Shown: positions 1 to 9,343 of the stretch, piece by piece | Layout: each line of letters opens with the position of its first letter | How positions within the stretch are numbered: position 1 is the stretch's first letter | Assembly (NCBI GenBank): GCA_016745315.1 | Contig: CP066886.1 | Span: 1,581,501-1,645,500, forward strand | Direction: 5' to 3' | DNA: 64,000 nt | DNA from: Arthrospira sp. PCC 9108 | Lineage (GTDB): Bacteria; Cyanobacteriota; Cyanobacteriia; Cyanobacteriales; Microcoleaceae | Position numbers and translations under genes: made by a program | The notes under the pieces: model-generated | The model's input: the letters and a program-made list of their open reading frames with translations, nothing else | Told to the model about the DNA's origin: nothing | The model's database searches: none

Positions 1-117
1 CTTTTGGAATACCGTGATCAATTTTTATTCTCTACCGAGAGCTGCATTTTAACGCTCTGCCTCCTATTGTAGACATGACGATCGCTCTTTGGTATTTGGC
101 GGCGATAATTTCAGCGG

Positions 118-1338
118 TTAGGGTTTTTCAGCGCTAAACTTTTCTACACACCGCACAAACATTTCTACCCCCATACTTAGGGCGGTTTCGTCAAAGTCAA
201 ACCGAGGATGATGGTGCGGATAAGCTAAATTGCGATCGCTATTAGCAGACCCCATGAAAAAATAACACCCCGGTACTTCTTGCAGGAAAAATGACATATC
301 CTCACCTCCCATAGTCTGACATTTTGGCACTATCCCCGCTGGTGTTTCTACCACACATTCTGCTACACTTCTGACCAAATTGGCTAGGGATGGATCGTTA
401 ATTACTGGGGGATAAGTTCGTTGATAATTTAACTCATATCTCGCCCCATGACTTTGACAAATTCCCGCCACAATTGACTCTATTCGGTTGCTAAAATAGT
501 CATGTAATTGACGATTAAAATAGCGGACTGTCCCCTTTATTGTCGCTTGGTCAGCAATCACATTATGAGCATCTCCAGCATGGAAATAACCCACAGTCAC
601 CACAGCAGACTCTAAGGGGTCAACATTCCTGGCCACAATGGTTTGCAGGGTATTAACAATTTGGGAACCTAACAAGATTGCATCTATGGTTTGATGCGGC
701 ATCCCTCCATGTCCCCCCTTCCCAAATATGCGACATTCAAAAATATCTACTGCCGCCATTAACGCACCAGCGCGCACCCCCACCGTCCCCAATGGCAAAT
801 TATTCCACAAATGCAACCCCACAATTGCCTCAACATCAGGATTTTTTAACACCCCGGCTTTAATCATGGGTAATGCGCCGCCCGGCCCTTCTTCAGCAGG
901 TTGGAATATGACTTTTATTGTACCACAAAAATCCTGTTTGTGTTGGGATAAATAATAGGCGGTTCCTAGGGCGATCGCTGTATGTCCGTCATGACCGCAA
1001 GCGTGCATAATTCCATCATGACAAGATTTATAACTTACCTCATTTTGTTCTTGAATAGGTAAAGCATCAAAATCCGCCCTAATTGCTAAAACTGGCCCCG
1101 GTTGACGACCTTCAATAATGGCTACAATTCCGGTTTCGGCAATTTGAGTTTGATGATTAATTCCCCACTCCCCTAGTTTTTCGGCAATAAACTTAGCCGT
1201 TAATTTTTCTTGAAATGCTAACTCTGGGTATTGGTGAATATGTCGCCGCCAGCTAACTAACTGAGGCTGTAGTGCTTGAATTTCCGGGCGAATTTTCTCG
1301 GTGATCACCCGGTGGGGAGTGGAGACAGTTGCAGTCAT
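118..1338 (-). CDS. M20 family amidohydrolase (N-acyl amino acid / hippurate hydrolase type)
   Basis: A 406-residue metallopeptidase-fold hydrolase of the M20D group, which removes acyl groups from N-acyl amino acids or related amides in the cytoplasm. Visible motifs are RADFDALPI (about residues 87-95), the metal-binding HACGHDGHT (about 112-120), the EEGPGGA block with the general-base Glu near residue 147, and GGEDMSFF near the C-terminus. The length is normal for the family and there is no signal peptide. It is a lone gene on this strand. The exact substrate cannot be read from sequence; auxin-conjugate, hippurate and aminoacylase members look alike. Confidence 0.9.
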   Translation of the reverse strand: MTATVSTPHRVITEKIRPEIQALQPQLVSWRRHIHQYPELAFQEKLTAKFIAEKLGEWGINHQTQIAETGIVAIIEGRQPGPVLAIRADFDALPIQEQNEVSYKSCHDGIMHACGHDGHTAIALGTAYYLSQHKQDFCGTIKVIFQPAEEGPGGALPMIKAGVLKNPDVEAIVGLHLWNNLPLGTVGVRAGALMAAVDIFECRIFGKGGHGGMPHQTIDAILLGSQIVNTLQTIVARNVDPLESAVVTVGYFHAGDAHNVIADQATIKGTVRYFNRQLHDYFSNRIESIVAGICQSHGARYELNYQRTYPPVINDPSLANLVRSVAECVVETPAGIVPKCQTMGGEDMSFFLQEVPGCYFFMGSANSDRNLAYPHHHPRFDFDETALSMGVEMFVRCVEKFSAEKP

Positions 1339-1533
1339 AGATGATTGATAATGGCAGTGGGTGTACTAATTTAATGATAATTTTAGCAGATGATCAGCCC
1401 TAGGGGAATTTTGCCTGTTTCTGGCTTCGGGCGATCAAAACCGACAGCGATCGCGATAAAATTGGAGTGGTGCTATCCTGGGTAATTATTAGCCCGGCTA
1501 ACCACCATCACCATTATATGTCAGATTAGACCT

Positions 1534-2046
1534 ATGTTAAATTATTCGCGGATTTTCTTAATCTCAGCATTAGGACTGGGAACCTTCTTCCCCAACCAAG
1601 CTATATCAGTTCCCCATATAGTTACTGGATCTCCATTGCTATTAGCCCAAAATCAGCCATTCCAAATTAGTGGCATCCAAATAGTTAAAAATGAAACCCT
1701 AACAGCGGGAAGTTATACCGTAGAAGGGCGACTGATTAATTATAGTTCTGACGTAATGCGATCGCTACAAGTAGTTTATCGTTTATACCGCCAGGAAGGT
1801 GATACTTTAGTAGAAGTCGAAAGCCACGAAGCTACCGTTATTCCCGGGGAGTTACAACCCGGAGAAACTGGGAAGTTTGGCTGGGCTTTTTCCGAGGTTC
1901 CCCAAGTTTTTTTCATAGAAGCGATCGTCTCCGAAAACGGAACCACAGAAGTTAATCAGTGCTATGCTGACGGTTTAGCTAGGCGAGAAATGTGCAGACT
2001 TCAGCTTAATTCTCAAGCCGTTTATCCCCTTACTATTAAATACTAA
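1534..2046 (+). CDS. Secreted hypothetical protein with a FxLYD-like beta domain
   Basis: A 170-residue protein with an N-terminal hydrophobic signal segment (about residues 5-24), then a single beta-rich domain. The stretch about YTVEGRLINYSS, VVYRLYR and LQPGETGKFGW resembles FxLYD/DUF3426-type extracytoplasmic domains, in which a secreted domain describes its own 'new minus old' backbone. Two cysteines near the C-terminus (NQCYADG, EMCRLQ) could pair. Probably periplasmic. The stop lies 25 bp before the proline iminopeptidase start, so the two are probably co-transcribed. Function unknown. Confidence 0.7.
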   Translation: MLNYSRIFLISALGLGTFFPNQAISVPHIVTGSPLLLAQNQPFQISGIQIVKNETLTAGSYTVEGRLINYSSDVMRSLQVVYRLYRQEGDTLVEVESHEATVIPGELQPGETGKFGWAFSEVPQVFFIEAIVSENGTTEVNQCYADGLARREMCRLQLNSQAVYPLTIKY

Positions 2047-2071
2047 TTGCCAACCTTCTGATAACTCGAAA

Positions 2072-3019
2072 ATGAACCAACTTTACCCTCCCATAGAACC
2101 CTACGCCGAAGGAAAACTACAAGTTAGTTCCTTGCATACCATTTATTTTGAACAGTCCGGGAACCCAAAAGGTAAACCCGTTGTCATCCTTCATGGCGGA
2201 CCCGGCGGCGGATGCTTACCAGAATATCGTCAATATTTTGACCCGGAAAAGTGGCGAATTATCATGTTTGACCAACGGGGATGCGGTCAAAGTATCCCCC
2301 ATGCAGAATTAGAAGAAAATACGACTTGGCATTTAGTAGAAGATATCGATCGCCTGCGAAATCACCTAAATATTAACAGTTGGGTGGTGTTTGGTGGTAG
2401 TTGGGGAAGCACCCTATCCCTAGCCTATAGTCAGACTTACCCCCAGCATTGTCGGGGGTTAATTTTGCGGGGTATTTTCATGTTAAGAAAAGCCGAACTA
2501 CAATGGTTTTATCAGGAGGGCGCAAGCTATATTTTTCCAGATGCTTGGGAGGAATATATTAAACCTATTCCCCCAGAAGAACGTCACGATTTAATCTCGG
2601 CTTATTATCGTCGTTTAACCAGTGATGACCCCCAGATACAATTGGCGGCGGCTAAGGCTTGGTCAATTTGGGAAGCGAGCACCAGTAAATTATTACCAGA
2701 TCAGCATTTAATCGAAAGATTTGGTGATGGCAATTTTGCCACGGCTTTCGCTAGAATTGAATGCCACTATTTTGTCAATCAAGGTTTTTTTGAATCGGAA
2801 GACCAACTATTAGTTAATGTTGAGAGTATCCGTCATATTCCAGGGGCGATCGTTCAGGGTCGTTATGATGTAGTTTGTCCCATGAAAACCGCCTGGGAAT
2901 TGCATCAGGCTTGGCCAGAAGCGGAGTTAATTATTATTCCTGATGCTGGACATTCCATGAGTGAACCAGGTATTCAAAAAGCCCTAATTGACATATCAGA
3001 TAAATTTGCCACTTTATAG
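2072..3019 (+). CDS. pip: Proline iminopeptidase (alpha/beta hydrolase, S33)
   Basis: A 315-residue alpha/beta hydrolase that releases N-terminal proline from peptides. The HGGPGG oxyanion segment (41-46), FDQRGCGQS (about 66-74), the nucleophile elbow GGSWGS with Ser110, the acidic member in GRYDVVCP and the catalytic His in DAGHSMSEP are all present and correctly ordered. Length and motif set match the bacterial PIP family closely. It is cytoplasmic, with no signal sequence. It follows the secreted protein gene by 25 bp and is followed by a CCCTCTCC/GGAGAGGG hairpin. Confidence 0.93.
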   Translation: MNQLYPPIEPYAEGKLQVSSLHTIYFEQSGNPKGKPVVILHGGPGGGCLPEYRQYFDPEKWRIIMFDQRGCGQSIPHAELEENTTWHLVEDIDRLRNHLNINSWVVFGGSWGSTLSLAYSQTYPQHCRGLILRGIFMLRKAELQWFYQEGASYIFPDAWEEYIKPIPPEERHDLISAYYRRLTSDDPQIQLAAAKAWSIWEASTSKLLPDQHLIERFGDGNFATAFARIECHYFVNQGFFESEDQLLVNVESIRHIPGAIVQGRYDVVCPMKTAWELHQAWPEAELIIIPDAGHSMSEPGIQKALIDISDKFATL

Positions 3020-3027
3020 GTTAACTG

Positions 3028-3050
3028 CCCTCTCCCAGTGTAGGAGAGGG
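3028..3050. repeat. Short CCCTCTCC...GGAGAGGG inverted repeat
   Basis: An imperfect hairpin with 8-bp arms lying just after the pip stop codon, between convergent genes. Related CCCTCTCC-type pieces occur at about 15,895-15,935 and 48,885-48,906. It could end transcription of pip or be a dispersed intergenic repeat; it has no clear T-run. Confidence 0.5.
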
Positions 3051-3093
3051 GTTAGGATGGATATAACGGGGGTATGATGCACCGGAGGGGGGA

Positions 3094-4092
3094 TTAATTC
3101 AGGTTTTCGAGTTTGATGCGAGGGTCTACTGATTTTAACAATAAATCCGCCAAAAGATTACCCAGAATCAGCATAACAGCACCCATCATTAAACTAGCCA
3201 TAACTAGATAAAGGTCTTGTTGTCTAACTGCTTCTAAAGTTAACCTTCCTAGTCCCGGCCAGTTAAAAAAGGTTTCGGCAATAAAAGCGCCACCTAACAA
3301 ACTAGCGAATTCAAATCCTAATAAGGTAATTAAAGGATTGATGGCATTTCGGAGAGCGTGAACATAAATAACTCGGTTTTCTGGGAGACCTTTAGCGCGC
3401 GCAGTTTGGATATAGTCTTGACGTAAAACATCGAGTAATTGACCGCGCATAAGTCGCTGTAGACCGGCGAAACTGGTGATACTTAAAGCCAAAGTTGGTA
3501 AAATCATGTGCCAAGCAATATCACCGATTTTCCCCAGGAGAGACAAATCAGGATAGTCTATGCTGGTCATACCTCCAACGGGAAAGAGGGGGGAGGTTTT
3601 TTGTGCTAAAAATAGTAACAGTAAGGCGGTGATGAAACTGGGGAATCCTTGGCCAGTGTAGCTGATCACTTGTAAGGTGCGATCGACTCGGCGGTTTTGA
3701 TTAACTGCGGCTAAAATTCCTAGGGGAAGTGCGATCGCCCAAGTTATAATTAGGGAAGAAATAGCTAACAACAAGGTAGCGGGGACTCTTTCCCAGAGTA
3801 AATCAGTGACCGATCGCTGATTTTCAAAACTATAGCCAAAGTTCCCCCTAGTGACAATTTGGGTAAGCCAATTCCAATATTGGATAATAGGAGGTTGGTC
3901 TAATCCGAATTGTTCTCTAAACTGATTGAGAGTTTCCTGGGAAATTTGGGGATTATTGATATATTTATCAAGATAATCACCCGGAGCCAGTTGGACGATG
4001 ACAAAACACAGTACAGAAGCCAATAGCAGAGTAATCAGCGCCTGAAAAAGTCGTTTCGCCACATACAAGAAGTTATCATAGTCAATGCTCAT
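3094..4092 (-). CDS. DppB-type ABC transporter permease (peptide/nickel family)
   Basis: A 332-residue inner-membrane permease with an N-terminal transmembrane helix, a periplasmic segment containing YINNPQISQETLNQFREQFGLDQP (read in two parts), and five further helices. The cytoplasmic coupling loop, with GLPENRVIYVHALRNAINP, matches the DppB/OppB EAA loop. The family forms heterodimers with a DppC-type permease and imports peptides or related solutes using two ATPases. No DppC, ATPase or binding protein lies nearby, so the other subunits must be encoded elsewhere. The start codon sits 3 bp after the apt stop, so the two are probably one transcript. Confidence 0.88.
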   Translation of the reverse strand: MSIDYDNFLYVAKRLFQALITLLLASVLCFVIVQLAPGDYLDKYINNPQISQETLNQFREQFGLDQPPIIQYWNWLTQIVTRGNFGYSFENQRSVTDLLWERVPATLLLAISSLIITWAIALPLGILAAVNQNRRVDRTLQVISYTGQGFPSFITALLLLFLAQKTSPLFPVGGMTSIDYPDLSLLGKIGDIAWHMILPTLALSITSFAGLQRLMRGQLLDVLRQDYIQTARAKGLPENRVIYVHALRNAINPLITLLGFEFASLLGGAFIAETFFNWPGLGRLTLEAVRQQDLYLVMASLMMGAVMLILGNLLADLLLKSVDPRIKLENLN

Positions 4093-4095
4093 ATT

Positions 4096-4611
4096 TCAGT
4101 CATAATCAATTAAAGTGACAATAGGGACATCAGGTAATTGATTTCGTCCCCCCAAAGCCTTTAACTCGATGATAAAAGCAAAACCCACCAAATGACACTG
4201 AGCCTCTTGTACCAATTGAGCCGTCGCCGCTGCCGTCCCCCCGGTAGCTATCAGATCATCAACAATCAGAACCCTGCTACCTGGCGGCATGGCATCAATG
4301 TGCATTTCCAGGCGATCGCTCCCATATTCTAACTGGTATTGTGCAGCGATGACCTGTCCTGGTAACTTGCCAGGTTTTCGCACGGGGATAAACCCACAAC
4401 CCAACTGATAAGCCAGGGGAACCCCAAACAGAAACCCACGAGACTCCATACCCACGACATAATCCGGGGAGAGGCGATCGCACTTATCCTTCAAAGTATC
4501 AATGGTATAGCGCAAGCCCTGAGAGTCCCTTAACAGGGTAGTAATATCTCTAAAGACAATACCGGGCTTAGGAAAATCTGGGATATCGCGAATAAAAGAT
4601 TTAAGATCCAT
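4096..4611 (-). CDS. apt: Adenine phosphoribosyltransferase
   Basis: A 171-residue purine-salvage enzyme that makes AMP from adenine and PRPP. The PRPP-binding loop VLIVDDLIATGGTAA spans residues 114-128. The N-terminal segment DIPDFPKPGIVFRDITTLL and ESRGFLFG are characteristic of Apt rather than other type I PRTases. Length is typical. The permease gene follows directly, an arrangement without an obvious functional link. The divergent DUF3038 gene begins about 70 bp upstream, so promoters for both lie in 4,612-4,683. Confidence 0.95.
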   Translation of the reverse strand: MDLKSFIRDIPDFPKPGIVFRDITTLLRDSQGLRYTIDTLKDKCDRLSPDYVVGMESRGFLFGVPLAYQLGCGFIPVRKPGKLPGQVIAAQYQLEYGSDRLEMHIDAMPPGSRVLIVDDLIATGGTAAATAQLVQEAQCHLVGFAFIIELKALGGRNQLPDVPIVTLIDYD

Positions 4612-4683
4612 CAGGGTAATGTAAATATTAGGAGATTTGCTAACCAGTCTTTAACTATATATTGTCTTGGAATCGATGTTGCT

Positions 4684-5298
4684 GTGAGCATAATGCAAGT
4701 ACAACCCTACCAAACTAATTTAAACCCAGTCATATTAGACAGTTTGCCGGATATACCCATCTCCGACAAAGGATGTCCCCGTCGGGCGCGATTACAAATC
4801 GACCTGATGTTACTAGCCATTGAAGCCCTGGCCCTAGGGAGTTCGGAACGAATGCTGGTCAAGATATCGGAGTTAGAATTGCAAGGAATTATCCCCAATC
4901 GAGTCGTGTTATGGCGACTGCGTAGCACCAACCCCCTGCGACGCTACAGCCAACGACAACCCCTGACTCTGAAAGAAGCTAAAGCCTTAGTGGTGATTAT
5001 TGCTATGATGAGTCGAGAGTTAACAGTGAGAATCCGCCAGTTGCTGATTGACTTTGAGCAAATGCAGCGCAAGCAAATCCCCATAGAACAGCATTTGCAA
5101 TTGTATAGCTATCTGGAAAGGTTCCAGGCTCACTTCCGTAGTCGGATGAATCCGAGGCGCGCGGGTGTAATTGCTTACAACTCCCCAGAGAAAGTAAATG
5201 ATTTGGCGATCGCTTTGCTGGGAAAATTGCTATTCTGTACAGGCACTGCAGGGATGCAACGGTTTTGGATCAGTCTGTTTGATGGAGAGATAGCATGA
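4684..5298 (+). CDS. DUF3038 domain protein
   Basis: A 204-residue soluble, mostly helical protein of the cyanobacterial DUF3038 family. It starts at GTG 4684 (MSIMQVQ), with ATG 4693 as an alternative. It contains no catalytic motif I recognise. Its stop overlaps the start of the next gene (ATGA), and DUF3038 and DUF4335 genes are habitually paired in cyanobacteria, so the products probably act together. Function unknown. Confidence 0.82.
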   Translation: MSIMQVQPYQTNLNPVILDSLPDIPISDKGCPRRARLQIDLMLLAIEALALGSSERMLVKISELELQGIIPNRVVLWRLRSTNPLRRYSQRQPLTLKEAKALVVIIAMMSRELTVRIRQLLIDFEQMQRKQIPIEQHLQLYSYLERFQAHFRSRMNPRRAGVIAYNSPEKVNDLAIALLGKLLFCTGTAGMQRFWISLFDGEIA

Positions 5299-6377
5299 CG
5301 ATTATACGTCAGTACAGTTTGCCTAACTGCAAGCTGATTTTGCATGGGTTGAGTAGTCCCACAGATAATACCTCAGAAACTCGGCCCCGTTTATCGCTAT
5401 TGATGAATGCGGAGTGCCATTTTGTCGGTTATCCTCAGCCTATTGTGGGGGGGAAAGAGTTTTTCGAGTGTTTACTGCAACAGGTGAATCAATACGCCCA
5501 AGAGTTTCTCAGCGGCGTATCACATCCCCCCTCTGCTAACACTGCTGCTGAGGTTCCCATGGTGGAGTTACGCAGACTAGACAGCAATTTACACCGCCTG
5601 ATTGTCCGTAATACCCCCGTTGATGGGGATTCCCAGATGAAAACCGATCCTACATCCCCTGTGGAATTAGATTTAACCACGGTGCAGTTATTTGATTTGG
5701 TGGAAGCAGTGGATCAGTTTTTAGCTGATTCTGGGACTTTACCTGAGCTTTCGTTACAGTTAAAAGCTATTCCTAAGCGTTATACTAAACCAGAGCAATC
5801 TGTTGCCCAAAGAGCTATACCAGCAGCGGTAGGTGTGTCAGGATTGGCTATTGCGGCGATCGCATTATTTGCTCTGCCAGTTCCAGAGTTGAGGCGACCC
5901 CTAGAACCTAATCCTCAAGAGTCCACAGAAACCCAACCCCCATCAGAAACTGAGGGACCACAATCAGCCGAACAATCTCCACCACAGGGAGTTAATACAG
6001 ACCCAGACGGGGAAAATCTCACTGTCGGTGAACCCGGTGCTACCATTCCCTTACAACCCAATTTAGTCTCACCCCCATCTATTGATGACCCCCAGGAAAT
6101 TGAGAGATTACAGCGAGAATTGTTTGTTCAGATAAACCAGGCATGGGTTGCTCGCATTAACCGAACCCTAGTTTATCGGGTTACAGTAGCCAGTGATGGC
6201 AAAATTATAGATTATGAAGCAGTTGACGATGTTACCCCAGAGGAAGAGGCTCCTATTCCTTTATCAGAGTTACGCTTTCAGCAGGTAGGACCTGACCCAG
6301 CAGAACCCCAAGCAGATATGATGGTGATATTTAATCATCCCGGAGGTCCGTTAGAAGTGCGTCCTTGGCAAGACTGA
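5295..6377 (+). CDS. DUF4335 domain membrane-anchored protein
   Basis: A 360-residue protein with an N-terminal globular region (about 1-160), one transmembrane helix near residues 172-195 (GVSGLAIAAIALFALPV), a proline/glutamate-rich linker (about 200-265), and a C-terminal globular domain containing INQAWVARINRTLVYRV. The start overlaps the DUF3038 stop by 4 bp, indicating translational coupling. An OmpA-like gene follows at once, so this set may form an envelope-associated complex; that is inference. Confidence 0.78.
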   Translation: MTIIRQYSLPNCKLILHGLSSPTDNTSETRPRLSLLMNAECHFVGYPQPIVGGKEFFECLLQQVNQYAQEFLSGVSHPPSANTAAEVPMVELRRLDSNLHRLIVRNTPVDGDSQMKTDPTSPVELDLTTVQLFDLVEAVDQFLADSGTLPELSLQLKAIPKRYTKPEQSVAQRAIPAAVGVSGLAIAAIALFALPVPELRRPLEPNPQESTETQPPSETEGPQSAEQSPPQGVNTDPDGENLTVGEPGATIPLQPNLVSPPSIDDPQEIERLQRELFVQINQAWVARINRTLVYRVTVASDGKIIDYEAVDDVTPEEEAPIPLSELRFQQVGPDPAEPQADMMVIFNHPGGPLEVRPWQD

Positions 6378-6409
6378 TAACCATTCGCAAGGCAATTGAG
6401 GGTAAATTC

Positions 6410-7267
6410 ATGGCAGATCCAAAACCAAGTAAATCTTCCCCTAAATCCAATTCCGGGGTTTTGGTGGGGCTGTTGTCCTTCATTTTTCGTCTGTTATTGT
6501 TGGGGGTAGGCGGTGCTGTGGCTTGGCTACTGGGAATGGCTGTGGCTCAAGTTTACCCAAACACCAGTTCGGAAATGCCCCTAACTGAACAGTTACTGAG
6601 GCGATCGCCAGAATATCAACCCTCTTTCCCAGCCTCAGAAACTCCGTTGACCCCGACTCCGACCCCGCCGCCTACGGGATTAACTCCAGAAGTCCAACAA
6701 ACCTTACAACCCCAACTCCAACAATTACAGCAAGATCTCAATGCCTTGATCGGTCGCACCGCCGCCCTAGAAATTCAAATCGGTAATAGTCGGCCCGCAG
6801 AAACCTTGGAGAGGCGCTTACAAATTATAGAACAGCAATTAACAGCCCCTAGTTCCCCGGAGGCGGAAAATATACCGCCACCAACTCCCCGCACTGCTAG
6901 GTCTAGATCTGGAAATGGTTTGATCATGACTTTACCCAGTGATATTTTATTTAACCCAGGTAGTAGCACATTGCGCCCTGGGGCTAATGTTATCCTTGAT
7001 AACTTGATTCCAGATCTGCAAAACTATCGGGGGGCAGTAGTGCGGGTGGCAGGTCATACTGATGATAGTGGCAGCCGTCAGCAAAATCTGGTTTTGTCCT
7101 CGGCACAGGCTGAAGCAATTGTGCAATACCTATCTAATGCTGTGGACGATCAGGCTTATCATTGGGTGGCGATCGGTTATGGTATGACTCGCCCAGCGTT
7201 GGAAAATACCTCGGACATCAATAGACAACTTAACCGCCGCATTGAAGTTGCCATTACCCCCCCCTGA
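6410..7267 (+). CDS. OmpA-family peptidoglycan-binding protein
   Basis: A 285-residue protein. I prefer ATG 6410 (MADPKPSK), preceded by a purine-rich GAGGG, over the TTG 45 bp upstream that overlaps the previous gene. One transmembrane helix lies near the N-terminus (VGLLSFIFRLLLLGVGGAVAW), followed by a proline/threonine-rich linker (TPTPTPPPTG), a predicted coiled coil and a C-terminal OmpA/MotB domain. The signature is VAGHTDDSGSRQQNLVLSSAQA, split around the peptidoglycan-binding Asp and NRRIEVAI. It probably anchors an inner-membrane complex to the cell wall. Confidence 0.85.
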   Translation: MADPKPSKSSPKSNSGVLVGLLSFIFRLLLLGVGGAVAWLLGMAVAQVYPNTSSEMPLTEQLLRRSPEYQPSFPASETPLTPTPTPPPTGLTPEVQQTLQPQLQQLQQDLNALIGRTAALEIQIGNSRPAETLERRLQIIEQQLTAPSSPEAENIPPPTPRTARSRSGNGLIMTLPSDILFNPGSSTLRPGANVILDNLIPDLQNYRGAVVRVAGHTDDSGSRQQNLVLSSAQAEAIVQYLSNAVDDQAYHWVAIGYGMTRPALENTSDINRQLNRRIEVAITPP

Positions 7268-7302
7268 AAAACCTAAATCTAAACACAAAGGAAAGTTGAT
7301 AC

Positions 7303-8286
7303 ATGAGACTGGTTTTTTTTGGTACGCCTGAGTTTGCTGTGCCTAGTTTGCAGCGATTATTGACTGATGAGCAATTTCAGGTGGTTGGGGTGGTTACTCA
7401 ACCAGATAAACGACGGGGACGTGGTAGCAAAACTAGCCCTTCCCCGGTAAAGGCGATCGCCATGGGTGCAGGTTTACCGGTTTGGCAACCCCGTCGCATT
7501 AAAAAAGATCCACAAACTTTAGCTAACTTGCGGGAAGTTGAAGCTGATGTTTTTGTGGTAGTCGCTTATGGACAAATCCTATCCCTGGAACTTTTGCAGA
7601 TCCCTAAATTAGGATGTGTCAACGCTCACGGCTCGATTTTACCAAAATATCGCGGAGCGGCACCTATTCAGTGGTGCTTATATCATGGGGAGACTGAAAC
7701 CGGAATTACTACCATGTTGATGGATGAAGGCATGGACACAGGCCCCATGCTATTGAAGAGTTACACCCCCATTAGTTGGGAAGACCAAGCGGCTAATTTG
7801 GCCGAACGTCTGGCTCATATGGCGGCGGAACTTTTAACCGAGACTTTGCTACAAATGCGATCGCAAACTATACAACCTATTCCCCAAGATCATACTCAAG
7901 CTACATTAGCGCCTCTCATTAAGCCAGAAGATTATCAACTTGATTGGTCAAAATCTGCACCCGCCCTCCATAACCAAATTAGAGCCTTTTATCCCCATTG
8001 TGTCACTACCTTTAGGGGACAAAGTTTGAAAATTAGCGGCTCGGTTCCCTTGGGTTCTGTTCCCCAAACAGAATTGCCTCCACCATTGGCTCGTTTGTCT
8101 ACCGCCGATATTAACCCCGGTAAAATTGGCGAAATTGTGGCGATCGCCAAACGCTTCGGCCCAATTGTTCAGACCGGGTCAGGATACCTATTGGTTTCCG
8201 AAGTCAAGTTACCCGGAAAACGGGTTCAGTCCGGTTGGGATTTTGTCAATGGCACTCGTGTAGCGATCGGAGAAATTCTTGATTAA
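7303..8286 (+). CDS. fmt: Methionyl-tRNA formyltransferase
   Basis: A 327-residue enzyme that formylates initiator Met-tRNA using 10-formyl-THF. The N-terminal formyltransferase domain begins RLVFFGTPEFAVPSL. The catalytic Asn/His/Asp region includes NAHGSILPKYRGAAPIQW (about 108-125) and MDEGMDTGPML. The C-terminal tRNA-binding OB-like domain covers about residues 210-325. AAAGGAAAG upstream of ATG 7303 serves as ribosome-binding site. Standard length, chromosomal housekeeping gene. Confidence 0.97.
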   Translation: MRLVFFGTPEFAVPSLQRLLTDEQFQVVGVVTQPDKRRGRGSKTSPSPVKAIAMGAGLPVWQPRRIKKDPQTLANLREVEADVFVVVAYGQILSLELLQIPKLGCVNAHGSILPKYRGAAPIQWCLYHGETETGITTMLMDEGMDTGPMLLKSYTPISWEDQAANLAERLAHMAAELLTETLLQMRSQTIQPIPQDHTQATLAPLIKPEDYQLDWSKSAPALHNQIRAFYPHCVTTFRGQSLKISGSVPLGSVPQTELPPPLARLSTADINPGKIGEIVAIAKRFGPIVQTGSGYLLVSEVKLPGKRVQSGWDFVNGTRVAIGEILD

Positions 8287-8354
8287 AATTAGAACTATGC
8301 AACCCCAATAATTTGTGTAAGTTTAAATACACCTACTAGCATTAAGAGACTAAT

Positions 8355-9338
8355 ATGGTCAGTCCTAGCCCAGAAGTTAATTTTCCTGTCCATTTTCACA
8401 ACAATAAAGCCTGGGTCAAAATTCCCCATCGTCTGAGTATATTGGAGGCTGTTGATTTTAAGTCAACTTGTCATAATCTGGTTTTGGGAGATCAGGTTCC
8501 ACAGGCTATTATTCTCGATTTTAGCGAGACTACATTTATCGATAGCAGCGGAGTCGGTGCCTTAGTCAGTAACCTCAAAGCCGCCAAAAACAAAAATGTG
8601 GAACTTTTGCTAAAAAATGTCAGTCCCCAAGTAATGGCGGTTTTTTCTTTAACATCCCTTGATCAGGTTTTAACCTTTCAACAGGATGAACCCGCACCTC
8701 CTGGGGATAATAGCCAATTACCCGTTACTCATCCTTCCGTTCGCTCTGTGGTTAAACGCTCTATTGATATTGTCGGCGCTATAGTGGGATTGGGTATTAC
8801 TGCCGTTTTATCTATTCCCATTGTCATTGCTATTCGCCTTGATAGTCCCGGACCGATTTTGTTTGGTCAAATTCGTTGCGGTTGGATGGGTAAGCGTTTC
8901 CGTATGTGGAAGTTTCGCTCTATGGTGATTAATGCCGAAGAACTCAAAAGCACTATTCCTAATCAGGCAAAAGGTCAAATATTTAAAAATGATAATGACC
9001 CCAGGATTACTAAAGTAGGTCGGTTTTTGCGGCGCACCAGTCTCGATGAATTGCCTCAATTCTGGAATGTTTTAATGGGAGAAATGAGTCTAGTTGGCAC
9101 TCGACCACCTACTCCTGATGAAGTGGAGCGTTATGAGGTTCCCCAATGGCAACGCCTAGATGTTAAACCTGGTATGACTGGTGAATGGCAAGTAGGCGGG
9201 CGATCGCAGATTAAGGATTTTGAAGATATTATTCGCCTTGATCTCAAATATCAGGAAAACTGGAGCTTGATGTATGATCTAAAAATGATTGTCCGCACGA
9301 TCGTCATTTTGTTCAAAAAAAATAGTGGTGCAATGTAA
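8355..9338 (+). CDS. STAS domain fused to an exopolysaccharide sugar transferase
   Basis: A 327-residue fusion. Residues about 1-105 form a STAS (anti-sigma-factor-antagonist) domain with the phosphorylatable-serine motif FIDSSGVGAL. Residues about 125-327 form a bacterial sugar transferase of the WcaJ/ExoY type. This part has a membrane helix (IVGAIVGLGITAVLSIPIVI), KFRSMVINAEEL, the FLRRTSLDELPQFWNVL block and SLVGTRPP. Such enzymes attach the first sugar phosphate to undecaprenyl phosphate. The next gene, 5 bp downstream, is an RsbW-like kinase. STAS proteins are classic targets of such kinases, so glycan initiation may be gated by serine phosphorylation; this is inference. Confidence 0.88.
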   Translation: MVSPSPEVNFPVHFHNNKAWVKIPHRLSILEAVDFKSTCHNLVLGDQVPQAIILDFSETTFIDSSGVGALVSNLKAAKNKNVELLLKNVSPQVMAVFSLTSLDQVLTFQQDEPAPPGDNSQLPVTHPSVRSVVKRSIDIVGAIVGLGITAVLSIPIVIAIRLDSPGPILFGQIRCGWMGKRFRMWKFRSMVINAEELKSTIPNQAKGQIFKNDNDPRITKVGRFLRRTSLDELPQFWNVLMGEMSLVGTRPPTPDEVERYEVPQWQRLDVKPGMTGEWQVGGRSQIKDFEDIIRLDLKYQENWSLMYDLKMIVRTIVILFKKNSGAM

Positions 9339-9343
9339 GATTA